Shown: positions 39,654-49,841, numbered from the stretch's first letter. The stretch: 64,000 nt of DNA from Lysobacterales bacterium (GCA_021324945.1 JAJPID010000060.1:50339-114338); one strand, 5' to 3'. The notes: generated by a model not told the origin, from the sequence alone. A program made the numbers and translations.

Positions 39654-39857
39654 CTATTCCTTTTTTTCGGCCTCGGCGCGGCGATTGGCATTGCGCACTT
39701 CATCAGCAGCCTGGCCGACGGTGCGTTGCGCCTTGCCCATGTTCTTTTCGATCTTGCCCGAAACTTCCTTCGCTTTGTTGCCAGTCAGCTTGCCTACCAC
39801 TTCGCGCACGGCGCCCTTGACTTCATGCTTGGCGCCTTCCGTGCGATTGCGATCCAT
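39654..39857 (-). CDS. CsbD family stress-response protein
   Basis: MDRNRTEGAKHEVKGAVREVVGKLTGNKAKEVSGKIEKNMGKAQRTVGQAADEVRNANRRAEAEKKE. Confidence 0.9.
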   Translation of the reverse strand: MDRNRTEGAKHEVKGAVREVVGKLTGNKAKEVSGKIEKNMGKAQRTVGQAADEVRNANRRAEAEKKE

Positions 39858-40079
39858 GATCGATTCTCCATGATGGATGGGTGCCGCGTTTCGTGAAGAT
39901 GCGTTCACGCTGATGCGGCGGGCAAGAGGGTAAGCTGCGCTACGCGAACTTCGCGTGAATTCGAAGTTGCAAAACCGCTGCGGATTCAAGCGCGGCACGT
40001 CGCTGTGCCGCACGGAAACCCTGATAAAGAGTTTTCTCAAGCGGAGCACAAGCGCGGCGATGTCGCGAAAGGATTGGCG

Positions 40080-41336
40080 GTGAGCAATAAACAGGCGTGG
40101 TGGAAACGTCTGGGCGCGGGACTGATCACCGGCGCGGCGGACGACGATCCGAGCGGCATCGCCACCTACTCCCAGGTCGGTGCGAGCTACGGCTATGGCA
40201 TGCTCTGGACAGTGCTGTTGGCCTTGCCGCTGATGATCGGCATCCAGGCGATCTGCGCGCGCATCGGGCGCGTCACCGGCGGCGGGCTGGCGCGCAGCCT
40301 GCGCGCGGAATTTCCATTGCCGCTGGTGAGCGGCGCCATAGGCCTGCTGTGCATCGCCAATGTCATCAATCTCTCTGCCGACATCGGCGCCATCGGTGCC
40401 GCGGTGAAGCTGCTCATCGGCGGGCCCGCGCCGCTGTACGCCATTACCGCCGCGATGCTGTCGGTGGTGTTGCAGATTTTCGTTCCATTGGAGCGCTACT
40501 CGCCCATCCTGAAACTGCTGACCTTCAGCCTGTTCGCCTACGTCGGCACGGCGTTCGTGATTCACGTGCCGTGGGCGCAGGTGCTGACGCAAACCGTGTG
40601 GCCGAAGATTTCGCCGAGTTCGAAATACGCCGTCGCCGTGGTGGCCGTGCTCGGCACCACCATCAGCCCGTACCTGTTTTTCTGGCAGAGCTCGCAGGAA
40701 GCCGATGAAGTCCGGACTCATGCAGACCGCGAACCTCTGAAGAAGGCGCCGGAGCAGGGTGCCGAGGCGATGAGCCGCATCAATATCGACACGATCACCG
40801 GCATGCTGTTCTCCGAAATCGTGGCGTTCTTCATCATCCTCACCGCGGCGGTGGTGCTGCACGCGCACGGCAAAACCGATGTGCAGACTTCCGCGGACGC
40901 CGCGACCGCGCTGCGGCCGATCGCCGGCAAATTCGCATTCTGGCTGTTCGCCGCCGGCATCGTCGGCACGGGTCTGCTGGCCATTCCCGTGCTTGCGGGC
41001 TCGGCTGCATTCGCGCTGGGCGAAACCTTCCATTGGCGCACCGGACTGGAAAAACGGCCCGCTTCCGCGAAAGCCTTCTACGGCACCATCGCGTTTGCGA
41101 CCATTGCCGGCATGTTCCTGAGCTTCACGCCGATGGATCCGATCAAGATGCTGTTCTGGAGCGCGGTGATCAATGGCGTGGTGGCGGCGCCTCTGATGAT
41201 CGTGATCATGCTGCTGGCGAACCGTCGCAGCGTGATGGGCAAATTCTGCATTCCGCTCTGGCTGAAAGGCCTGGGCTGGGCGGCAACGGCCGCGATGGCC
41301 GGAGCGGCGGGGGTGATGATCGTGACTTCGCTGTGA
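40080..41336 (+). CDS. NRAMP-family divalent metal transporter-like (non-canonical metal-site motifs)
   Basis: GTG start; GAGLITGAADDDPSGIATYSQVGASYGYGMLW...VAVLGTTISPYLFFWQSSQEADE; the ATG-start extension to 40005 overlaps a dispersed repeat. Confidence 0.85.
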   Translation: MSNKQAWWKRLGAGLITGAADDDPSGIATYSQVGASYGYGMLWTVLLALPLMIGIQAICARIGRVTGGGLARSLRAEFPLPLVSGAIGLLCIANVINLSADIGAIGAAVKLLIGGPAPLYAITAAMLSVVLQIFVPLERYSPILKLLTFSLFAYVGTAFVIHVPWAQVLTQTVWPKISPSSKYAVAVVAVLGTTISPYLFFWQSSQEADEVRTHADREPLKKAPEQGAEAMSRINIDTITGMLFSEIVAFFIILTAAVVLHAHGKTDVQTSADAATALRPIAGKFAFWLFAAGIVGTGLLAIPVLAGSAAFALGETFHWRTGLEKRPASAKAFYGTIAFATIAGMFLSFTPMDPIKMLFWSAVINGVVAAPLMIVIMLLANRRSVMGKFCIPLWLKGLGWAATAAMAGAAGVMIVTSL

Positions 41337-41417
41337 TCTCACGCGATGACGCGCCGCACACGCGGCGCTAACGCTTCGCTTTGCATGCTGTGCGTCCGAC
41401 AAATCCAGGAGCGCATC

Positions 41418-41981
41418 ATGAGCAAGGACACGTTGAAGGGACACAAGATCGCCATTCTCGCCACCGATGGTTTCGAGCAATCGGAATTGCTGAAGCCCAA
41501 ACAATTGCTGGAGGAAGCCGGAGCGCAGACGGTGGTGATCGCGCCCGGCGGAAAGGACGAGATCAAGGCCTGGAATCACGGCGAATGGGGCAAGAAGGTG
41601 AAAGTCGATCTGGCGCTCGACAGTGCGCGCGCGGCTGATTACGACGCGCTGGTGTTGCCGGGCGGCGTGATCAATCCCGACAAACTGCGTCTGGAGGAGA
41701 AGGCCATTGATTTCATCCGCGATTTCGGCCGAAGCGGCAGGCCGCTAGCGGCGATCTGCCACGGCCCGTGGACGCTGATCGATGCCGGGCTGGTCGAAGG
41801 CAAGCAGATCACTTCATGGCCGTCGTTGCGCACCGATCTCAAAAACGCCGGCGCGCAATGGGAAGACTCGGAGGTCGTCGAGGACGGCAATCTGATCACC
41901 AGCCGCAAGCCGGACGATATCCCCGTATTCGTCAACGCGCTGATCCACGCGTTGGAGCAGCGCGCACAGCAGGCGGCGTGA
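41418..41981 (+). CDS. DJ-1/PfpI family type 1 glutamine amidotransferase-like protein
   Basis: MSKDTLKGHKIAILATDGFEQSELLKPKQLLEEAGAQTVVIAPG...YDALVLPGGVINPDKLR...LAAICHGPWTLIDAG. Confidence 0.95.
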   Translation: MSKDTLKGHKIAILATDGFEQSELLKPKQLLEEAGAQTVVIAPGGKDEIKAWNHGEWGKKVKVDLALDSARAADYDALVLPGGVINPDKLRLEEKAIDFIRDFGRSGRPLAAICHGPWTLIDAGLVEGKQITSWPSLRTDLKNAGAQWEDSEVVEDGNLITSRKPDDIPVFVNALIHALEQRAQQAA

Positions 41982-41999
41982 CCGCACTGTTCGCGTCCC

Positions 42000-42761
42000 T
42001 CAACTCGCGGGTTTACGGAACAGCAGCATGAAACGGTCGGTGTGGCCGAGCGCGGGTTGTTTGTAGGAAACCGTGTCGCGCTTGTCGGCCGGGTTGCGCA
42101 GCGCATCGCTCGCCTTCACGAACCGGAAGCCGTGCGCTTCGAAATCCTTGCGCGCATATTGCTCGTCGATGCGGTGCAGCGTGCCGGCATCGTGATTACC
42201 GGTGCAGGGCTTGGCCGAATGATCGACCAGCAGCAGCACACCGCCGGGTTTCAGCGCGCGCTGCAATTGATCCAGCACATGACCGACATCCACCTTCGGC
42301 CAGCCGTCCTTTGGCGAAACCCAGTAGAGATCGTGATAGACCTTCACCATCACGATCGCGTCGAACGAATCCGGCTGCAACCCCAGATCGGCGAACTCCG
42401 CGGTGCGGTGTTCGACGTTGGGCAGACGGTTGTTTGCGACCCGCGTGGGCCAGCCGGTGGAATAATCGTCGTAGGCCTTATTGTTGAGCATCAACACATG
42501 GCCCTGTGGGCCGACGATGTAGCTCAGCAGTTCGCTGTAGTAACCGTTTGCCGCCATGAAATCCAGCACGCCCATGCCGGGCTTGATTCCGGCGAAGCGC
42601 AGCACTTGGGCAGGCTTGTCTGTGGCATCGCGTTTCAGATCGGTGGATGGACGTCCCACATGCGCCACCGCCGCATCGTAGATGTCCGCAGCGTGAGCGG
42701 CGAACGCAGTGCCGACGACCAGAAAAAGGGCCACACCGAAAACGAGGACGCGGGACGACAT
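42000..42761 (-). CDS. exported class I SAM-dependent methyltransferase-like protein
   Basis: Signal peptide MSSRVLVFGVALFLVVGTAFAAHAADIYDAAVAHVGRPSTDLKRDATDKPAQVLRFAGIKPGMGVLDFMAANGYYSELLSYIVGPQGHV. Confidence 0.85.
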   Translation of the reverse strand: MSSRVLVFGVALFLVVGTAFAAHAADIYDAAVAHVGRPSTDLKRDATDKPAQVLRFAGIKPGMGVLDFMAANGYYSELLSYIVGPQGHVLMLNNKAYDDYSTGWPTRVANNRLPNVEHRTAEFADLGLQPDSFDAIVMVKVYHDLYWVSPKDGWPKVDVGHVLDQLQRALKPGGVLLLVDHSAKPCTGNHDAGTLHRIDEQYARKDFEAHGFRFVKASDALRNPADKRDTVSYKQPALGHTDRFMLLFRKPAS

Positions 42762-43006
42762 GAGAGGACTCCGCGGAAGCGCCGATCGAGCGAGCGCGAG
42801 GCTAGTCGCGCCTGCACCGTCGCTCGAATGCCGGAAGTCACGGCTAAGAGCCCTCTGATTATCAGAGTTTGCGTGTGAGGCAGGATGTGCCGCGTGCAAA
42901 TCGAGCATGCCTTTGCTTCGGCGCTTGATTCGTGCAGCGGAATCCAGGCGTGTACCGAATTCGGCGTGCTCTGACAAATGCCGGATGGATTTGTCTAGAG
43001 CATTCC

Positions 43007-43573
43007 CTAATGCGATGACTCGATCTCGAGCTGCTCCAGCCGCGGCCCGTAAACGTGGCCGATCCGAGCGCCGGTGTCGATCAGCACCACCGCGAAAACC
43101 GCTACTGCGGCGAGCAGCAGCAGCGCAGTCTTGCGTCGGCGTTGCGCCAGCGAGCGCCACGATGGCGCGAAGGCAAGCAGGCCCAGCAGCGCCGCGATTA
43201 CGATCACCGCGTCCACACTGGCGCGTTGCCAATAACTGCCGCCAAGATGTAGCCACATGCCGAATTCATCGAAGGTCAGCGCCATCGCGATGCCGTATAC
43301 GTAAGCCGCGCGCTGGAACATCGTGTCGCGCGGGGTCGCGAACAGGGTGTAGGCGCCCACCCCGGCCAACAGGAAGATGCCGTAGTTCAGATGATGGACG
43401 TGCGTGCCGCGCAGGAAGAAATAAAGATTCGGAATGCGTTGCGACATGATCAGAAAGACCACGCATCGCGAGACGATGAAGGTCAGCGCGAACGCCAGCA
43501 GCGCGCGCCGCGCCAAGCGCGAAAAGCGCGGCTCTTGCGTCGCGCTTTCGGGTTCGCTCAGAGGCCCGGCCAC
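43007..43573 (-). CDS. hypothetical multi-pass membrane protein (start uncertain)
   Basis: ...RRALLAFALTFIVSRCVVFLIMSQRIPNLYFFLRGTHVHHLNYGIFLLAGVGAYTLFATPRDTMFQRAAYVYGIAMALTFDEFGMWLHLGG. Confidence 0.65.
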   Translation of the reverse strand: MAGPLSEPESATQEPRFSRLARRALLAFALTFIVSRCVVFLIMSQRIPNLYFFLRGTHVHHLNYGIFLLAGVGAYTLFATPRDTMFQRAAYVYGIAMALTFDEFGMWLHLGGSYWQRASVDAVIVIAALLGLLAFAPSWRSLAQRRRKTALLLLAAVAVFAVVLIDTGARIGHVYGPRLEQLEIESSH

Positions 43574-44130
43574 AGCCAGACAAAGGTGAAGCCGGTGATG
43601 ATCGCGTAGATGATTCCATCCACGATGTACTTGAACGCGACCTTCCACGGGAACCCCCACCAGATCGCATCCGGGAACGCGCCGAACGCGTAGCCGAGCA
43701 GCGCGGCCAGCGCGGTGACGTGGAAGACCGGGTGATGGTCCGCGCCCGGCGGCACGGCGTAGACCGCGATCATCGCGCAGAACAGCGAAATCAGGATGCA
43801 GAACAGGAACCACTGCAACAACGACGCACCCATATGCATCGAGCCGCTGCGGCGCAACTGCATGATCCCGATCGGCCCTTGCGCGAACTTCTCCTTGATC
43901 GCTGGATCGTTGCGCGCTTCTGGCCCGCACCACGGGATCACGTACTGTCCCGGCGCAGGATTGCCGTTGCGGATCGCAGCGCGCACTTCGTCTTCGTTGG
44001 AGAACTTGCGATAGTCCTGCATGTGCCAGAACTTCAGGAACTTGTTGTTCAACGCACTGGCAATGAAGACGAACACCGCGGACAACACGATCGGCAACCA
44101 CAATGCGGTCAGCATGACGGCTCTCTTCAA
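43558..44130 (-). CDS. hypothetical multi-pass membrane protein (start 44130 TTG or 44115 ATG)
   Basis: MLTALWLPIVLSAVFVFIASALNNKFLKFWHMQDYRKFSNEDEVRAAIRNGNPAPGQYVIPWCGPEARNDPAIKEKFAQGPIGIMQLR... Confidence 0.7.
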   Translation of the reverse strand: MKRAVMLTALWLPIVLSAVFVFIASALNNKFLKFWHMQDYRKFSNEDEVRAAIRNGNPAPGQYVIPWCGPEARNDPAIKEKFAQGPIGIMQLRRSGSMHMGASLLQWFLFCILISLFCAMIAVYAVPPGADHHPVFHVTALAALLGYAFGAFPDAIWWGFPWKVAFKYIVDGIIYAIITGFTFVWLWPGL

Positions 44131-44152
44131 TGATTGATGGCAACGATGTCGA

Positions 44153-46201
44153 TCAGTCTTCTTCCACCTTCGGTTTATATGCTTCGACGAGCTGCTTCTG
44201 GATTTGCGCGGGTACCGGATCGTAGTGCGACAGCTCGATCGCGTAACGTCCGCGGCCGCCGGTGATCGCGCGCAGTTCGGTCTGATAGTCGACCACTTCC
44301 GCCAGCGGCACTTGCGCCTTGATCACCAGTTCGCCGCCGCGCAACGAATCGGTGCCATTGATGCGCGCGCGTTTGGATGCGAGCCCGCCGGTGACGTCGC
44401 CCATGTACTGGTCCGGCACACTGACATCGAGATTGACGATCGGCTCCAGCACGATCGGCTTGGCCTTCGACACCGCGTCGAGAAACGCCTTCTTGCCCGC
44501 CGACACGAATGCGACTTCCTTGGAATCGACGGGATGGTATTTGCCGTCGAACACGATCACGCGCACGTCCTGCATCGGATAACCCGCGATCGCGCCGTGT
44601 TCCAGCACCTGCCGCACGCCTTTCTCGATGGCCGGGATGAACTGGTTGGGGATCACGCCGCCCTTGCTCTCGTCGCGGAATTCGAAACCGCCGCCGCGCG
44701 GCAGCGGCTCTACGCGCAGGAACACTTCGCCGAATTGGCCGGCGCCGCCGGTCTGCTTCTTGTGGCGATGATGGCCTTCGGCTTTGCCACCGATCGTTTC
44801 GCGATAGGCGATGCGCGGCGGACGCGTCACCACCTCCACGCCGTAGCGCTCCTTCATGCGTTCGAGCGTCAGCTTCAGGTGCAGGTCGGACAGCCCGCGT
44901 ACCACACTCTCGTTCAATTCCTTGTTGTGTTCGATGCGCAGACAAGGATCTTCTTCCGCCAGCTTGTGCAAGGCGGTCGCAAGTTTCTGTTCCTGGCCCT
45001 TGTGCGCGGGTTCCACGGCAAGGCCGAACATCGGTTGCGGGAATTCCAGCGGCTTCAGGTGAATCTGATCCTCGTCGTGCGAATCGTGCAGCACCGCGTC
45101 GAAATGGATGTCTTCCACCTTTGCGACACCGGCGATGTCGCCCGGCACCGCGTGATCGATTTCGACATGATCCTTGCCATGCAGCTTGAACAGATGTCCG
45201 ACCTTGAACGGCTTCTTGCCGTCGTCGATGAACAATTGCGTGTCGCGCTTGACCGTTCCCTGCCAGACGCGGAACACGGCGAGCTTGCCGACGAAGGGAT
45301 CGTTGATGATCTTGAACACGTCGGCGATCACATGGGCTTTCGGATCGGGTTTGGCTTCGATCGGCTGGGCATCCGCGCCCGTGCCTTTCACGAAAGGCGG
45401 CGGATTGCCTTCGGCCGGGTTGGGCAGCAGTTTTTCGGCGATCTGCAGGAACTCCTTCACGCCGACATTGTTGCGTGCGGAAACGAAGCAGATCGGCACC
45501 AGATGCCCTTCGCGCAAGCATTGCTCGAAGGCGTCGTGCAATTCCTCTTTCGACAACGCCGTTTCGCCGTCGGTGAGGTAATGATCCATTACGCGCTCGT
45601 TGATCTCGACCACCTGATCGATGATGCGCTGATGCGCGGCGGCGACACTGCCTAGATCGCTGGTGCCTTGCGGCGCAAAGAAGCAATCGACGACCTTTGC
45701 GCCCTTGTCGGCAGGAAGATTGATCGGCAGGCACTCGCTGCCGAATTCGGCGCGCAATTCTTCGATGAGCGTTTCCAGATCGACACCCTCGGCATCGATG
45801 CGGTTCACCACCAGCACGCGCGCGAGCTGGCGTTCCTTGGCGTAGTGCATCAGCCGGCGCGTCCCGTACTCGATCCCGGCCACGGCGTTCACCACCACGG
45901 CCACGGTTTCCACCGCGCCGAGCGCGGAGAGCGTCTGCCCGCGGAAATCGGCGTAGCCTGCGGTGTCGATCAGATTGATGTGACTGTCGCCGAAATCGAC
46001 CGAAGCGATCGCAGAATGGATCGAGTGCTTGCGTTCCCTCTCTTGGCTGTCGAAATCTGACACCGTGCTGCCGCGTTCGACCGTGCCTGCCGTCTGGATC
46101 GCGCCGCCGGCATGCAGCAGGGCTTCGAACAAGGTGGTTTTGCCGGCGCCGGCGTGACCCGCGAGAGCCACGTTGCGGATGTTTTCGGTGGTGTAAGCCA
46201 T
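44153..46201 (-). CDS. elongation factor G-like GTPase (EF-G paralog, FusA2-type)
   Basis: MAYTTENIRNVALAGHAGAGKTTLFEALLHAGGAIQTAGTVERGSTVSDFDSQERERKHSIHSAIASVDFGDSHINLIDTAGYADF. Confidence 0.94.
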   Translation of the reverse strand: MAYTTENIRNVALAGHAGAGKTTLFEALLHAGGAIQTAGTVERGSTVSDFDSQERERKHSIHSAIASVDFGDSHINLIDTAGYADFRGQTLSALGAVETVAVVVNAVAGIEYGTRRLMHYAKERQLARVLVVNRIDAEGVDLETLIEELRAEFGSECLPINLPADKGAKVVDCFFAPQGTSDLGSVAAAHQRIIDQVVEINERVMDHYLTDGETALSKEELHDAFEQCLREGHLVPICFVSARNNVGVKEFLQIAEKLLPNPAEGNPPPFVKGTGADAQPIEAKPDPKAHVIADVFKIINDPFVGKLAVFRVWQGTVKRDTQLFIDDGKKPFKVGHLFKLHGKDHVEIDHAVPGDIAGVAKVEDIHFDAVLHDSHDEDQIHLKPLEFPQPMFGLAVEPAHKGQEQKLATALHKLAEEDPCLRIEHNKELNESVVRGLSDLHLKLTLERMKERYGVEVVTRPPRIAYRETIGGKAEGHHRHKKQTGGAGQFGEVFLRVEPLPRGGGFEFRDESKGGVIPNQFIPAIEKGVRQVLEHGAIAGYPMQDVRVIVFDGKYHPVDSKEVAFVSAGKKAFLDAVSKAKPIVLEPIVNLDVSVPDQYMGDVTGGLASKRARINGTDSLRGGELVIKAQVPLAEVVDYQTELRAITGGRGRYAIELSHYDPVPAQIQKQLVEAYKPKVEED

Positions 46202-46302
46202 AACCCGCCTCCGCGAGAGCCACAAAGCCGCGACCATGCGCCTGCCAAGCGCTGCGGTCAAGAGTCGGCCTGATTCCGTTCGCTCCCGAATCAAGTTGGA
46301 GA

Positions 46303-46396
46303 CAGGCTCTGAGCGCAGGCGCGAAGCGCAGAAGTCGAAGGGCAACAGCAAGTACTTCGATTCCGCTTGCTGCGCAAGCTACGCTCAGCGCGAACG
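46303..46396. repeat. REP-like palindromic dispersed element, copy B
   Basis: CTGAGCGCAGGCGCGAAGCGCAGAAGTCGAAGGGC...CTACGCTCAGCGCGAAC; opposite orientation to copy A. Confidence 0.6.
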
Positions 46397-46455
46397 GATA
46401 TCTGGAACTCACCCGCGCCAATGCGGTCTTAACCCGGCCCGCCTAAACTGCGGGC

Positions 46456-47388
46456 GTGTCATTCCGGCGCCTGATTGTCGAGCCGATGCCGCCCGCACAG
46501 CCCGAACGCGAAATTCCCGAGCATCACGTCTGGGAGCCCGAGCCGCACCGCGCGGACGAGCAGCCGTTCGACCGTTACGGGCACGCGCTGCTGCGCGAGA
46601 TACGCGGTCGCGAACCGCCGCCGGAACGTTGGCGGTGGGGGTTGGCGCTATTCATCACGATCGTCTTCCACATTGTGCTGATCGTGCTGGTGCGGCTGGA
46701 AATGCGTCCGCAGCGTCTGGCTCTGCCAGAAACAGCGCAAGAAAACGCGATCACGGTGAACTTGTACGAAGCGCCGGCCACGCCGACCGAGGCGCCCGCA
46801 CCGCCGCCGCCACCGATCGAGTTGCCGCCGCTGCGCACGCGCCAGGTTTCGCCCCGGCAAGTGCACGTGGGGCAGCGCAATCCCACCGCGATCACCGCGA
46901 CGATCGGTGAAAGCCAGCCCACGCCGCGCCTGTACAACAAGCAGGGGCAGGCGCTGTTGCCGCCGCCATCCAGCGCGGTCACGCCGGAATACGCCACGCC
47001 GGAACCGAGTGAACCTTCCTTGATGAAGCATTCGACGCCGCTGCCGTATCAGTCCACACGTTTCAACAAGGATTGGGCGCCTGACAAGGAGAGCCTCGGC
47101 CACAAGGCGTTCCGACAGGCCGTGGATGCCACCACCGCGGAGAAAACGATCCGATTGCCCGGCGGCATGAAGGTCAAATGCGTGGCGTCGCCGCTGGTGC
47201 TCGCTTTCGGCTGCGGTCCGCAACCGCCGCCGCCACCGCCGAAGAACGACAATGATGTACGCCTTTCGTTGCCGCCAGCGGTGTCGCTCACCGGCAAGAA
47301 GGTGAGTGTGCCCGCATCGGCTTCGACTTCGGCGCAACCGGCGAAAGCGAGCACGGCGCCGAAGCCCGCCACGTCTAGTGGTCAGTAG
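46456..47388 (+). CDS. proline-rich single-TM (TonB-like architecture) protein of unknown function
   Basis: N-terminal cytoplasmic part, one TM (WGLALFITIVFHIVLIVLVRLEM), proline-rich PAPPPPPIELPPL region; no recognised domain. Confidence 0.65.
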   Translation: MSFRRLIVEPMPPAQPEREIPEHHVWEPEPHRADEQPFDRYGHALLREIRGREPPPERWRWGLALFITIVFHIVLIVLVRLEMRPQRLALPETAQENAITVNLYEAPATPTEAPAPPPPPIELPPLRTRQVSPRQVHVGQRNPTAITATIGESQPTPRLYNKQGQALLPPPSSAVTPEYATPEPSEPSLMKHSTPLPYQSTRFNKDWAPDKESLGHKAFRQAVDATTAEKTIRLPGGMKVKCVASPLVLAFGCGPQPPPPPPKNDNDVRLSLPPAVSLTGKKVSVPASASTSAQPAKASTAPKPATSSGQ

Positions 47389-47595
47389 GCGAGTACAAAT
47401 TTGCAAAAACGCAGGTCATGGAAGGCCGTGTTGAGCGAGCCTCCAGCGCCGTCATGCCCGCGCGATGGTTTTGGCGACTCTTGCCGAAACTAAAGTCACC
47501 GATGCAAAGCGCCGCCATCGGTAGCGAGCGGAACGAGAAATCTTGGGTGAAAGTGAAACTGGATCCGGGCTTTTCGCCGGAATGACGAATACAAG

Positions 47596-49841
47596 TCACA
47601 ACAACCGCATCAACTCCGGCAATATCGGCAACTCGCGCACGCGCACGGTGGTTGCGGCGAACACCGCGTTCGCCAGTGCCGGCGCGGCGCCTGGCAGCCC
47701 CATCTCGTAAGCGCCAGTCGGCGTTTGGTTCGAGGGCACCAAGATCACCTGTACGTCGCGCGGCAGCTGCGCCATCATCGCCAACGGATAGTCCTTGAAA
47801 CCCTGTTGCGCGACGCGTCCGTTCTTCACCGTGATTTTCAAACCGAGCGCGGTGGACAGACCGTCCATCGTCGCGCCGACCAGCGACGCGCGCGCGCCGA
47901 GCGGATTGATCACGCGGCCGAGATCGGCGGCGATCACGCAGCGGTGCATCACCAGCTTGTCGCCTTCCATCGACACTTCCAGCGCGTGTGCGACGTAACC
48001 GCCGTAGGTGAAGTGAAATGCCAGTCCGAGGCCGTGCCCATCGTTGCGCTTCTTTGTCCAACCGATCGCGTCGGCCGCCAGCTTCAGCACCCACGCCAGC
48101 CTTCCGGTATCGAGCACCGGACCGCCGTGACCGCGGTACGGCAACTGCCGCGGTTCGCCGAGTAGGTTCAATCGCAGTTGCAGCGGATCCTGTCTGGTCG
48201 CGACCGCGATTTCGTCGAGGAACACCTGCGTCGCGAACGCATTGACACCGTGCGAACCCGCGCGCCAGTTGCCGCGCGGAAGATTCGAATCTAGTGCGAA
48301 CCAGTCGAGCTGGAAATTCTGGATCAGGCCGGCCGGCGGATCGTCAGGATGCGCTTCCGACAACCACCAGCGCTCGCGCGGTTCGCCGCGGCCGGCGAGG
48401 CGCGACGTACTGGCGATACGCTGCCGCCATCCGATGATGTGGTTCTTCCGATCCAAACCGGCTTCCAGATCGTGCACCGCAAATGGACGATACACGTCGT
48501 TGGCGAAAGCGTCGCTGCGTGTCCAGATCAGCTTCACCGGTCTCTTGACCGTTTTCGCCAGCATCACTGCTTCAGCGACGTGATCATTGTCGAGCGTGCG
48601 ACCCATGCCGCCACCGCTGCGTGGCAGGCGGATTTCGATCTGCGAGGGACGAAGGCCGGTCAGCCTCTGCACCACATCCAGCGCGCCGCGCGGATTCTGC
48701 AACGGCGCGATGATCAACGCGTGGTCGGCATCGAGTTCCGTGATGCAGTTGGGCGGCTCCAGTTCCGCGTGCGCGACGGTTGCTATCGAATAGCGCGCCT
48801 GCACCGTGCGATGCGCCAGTTTGCGCGCATGATCGTAATCGCCATCATTGCGCACGGCCATGGTCGGCGTCTGCTCGAAGCGTGCATCGAGCGAGGCAAT
48901 GAGCGCGTCGTCACTTTGCACCAGGGCACCGGGTGTCCATTCGATCTGCACAATTCGCGCGCGCGCAGTGCCGTCCATGTGTCGTTCGCCAGCACTGCCA
49001 CGCCTGCTGCCAGCGGACGCGTGCCGAGCGGAATGGATGGATCAGGTTTGGGAATAGTGAGAATCTGCTCGACGCCTTTCAATGCGCGCGCGGCGCTCGC
49101 ATGCAGATTGCCGAGCGTGCCGCCGGGATAAGGGCAACGCGCGATCACCGCGATCAGCGCACCGCCGCGCCACTGGTCGATTGCGTGCAGTTGTCTGCCG
49201 GTGACGATATCGCGCGCGTCGACATCGCCAGCGTCCTGGCCGATCAGACGAAACGCATCCGGCGATTTCACGGCTGGCGCCACGTTCGGCGGCGGCAGCG
49301 CGGAGGCTTCGGCGGCCAGTTCGCCATAGTCGAGCGTGCGTCCGTCACGTGCGATGACCTTTCCGAGCTGCGTTCGCAATGTGCTTGCATCCGCGCCCCA
49401 ACGTTGTGCCGCCGCACGCACCAACAATTCGCGCGCGCTTGCGCCGACCGTGCGCAGATCGCTCCAGGCCGCAGGCACGCCGGTGCTGCCGCGCGCTTCT
49501 TGATGGCCAAGCGTCCAACTCGGTCCGCCATCGCCGTCCTCGGCGCCGAGATCCATCGGCAATACGATTACGCGCGGCCAATCCGCATCCAGTTCCTCGG
49601 CGATGATGCGCGCCTGGGCGGTGCGGATGCCTTGCCCGACCTCCGGATCGCGCGCGCCGATCACCACCGTGCCGTCCGGTTCGATGCGCACACAAGGATT
49701 CAGGCGCAGCACCACATCGCCCAATAACTCATCGGCCGTGTCCGCGCGTGCGGGCAGTTGCATTCCGACGATCAGCGCGCCGGTCGCGCTGCCCAGCACC
49801 TTCAGAAAGCGCCGACGCGATGCGTCGTGTGCGCCGCTCAT
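47596..49841 (-). pseudogene. xanthine dehydrogenase-family molybdopterin-binding subunit, apparent frameshift near 48950-48967
   Basis: Frame 1 MSGAHDASRRRFLKVLGSATGALIVGMQLPARADT...ANDTWTALRAREL; continues in another frame as VQIEWTPGALVQSDDALIASLDARFEQTPTMAVRNDGDYDHARKLAHRTVQARY... to 47596. Confidence 0.85.

Noticed and set aside
39654-41579. 641-aa minus-strand ORF
   Set aside because: Antisense shadow of the NRAMP gene; only the C-terminal 67 aa (CsbD) are real
44204-45655. 483-aa plus-strand ORF
   Set aside because: Antisense shadow of the EF-G-like gene
44175-46421. 748-aa minus-strand ORF
   Set aside because: Out-of-frame shadow of the EF-G-like gene, very arginine-rich
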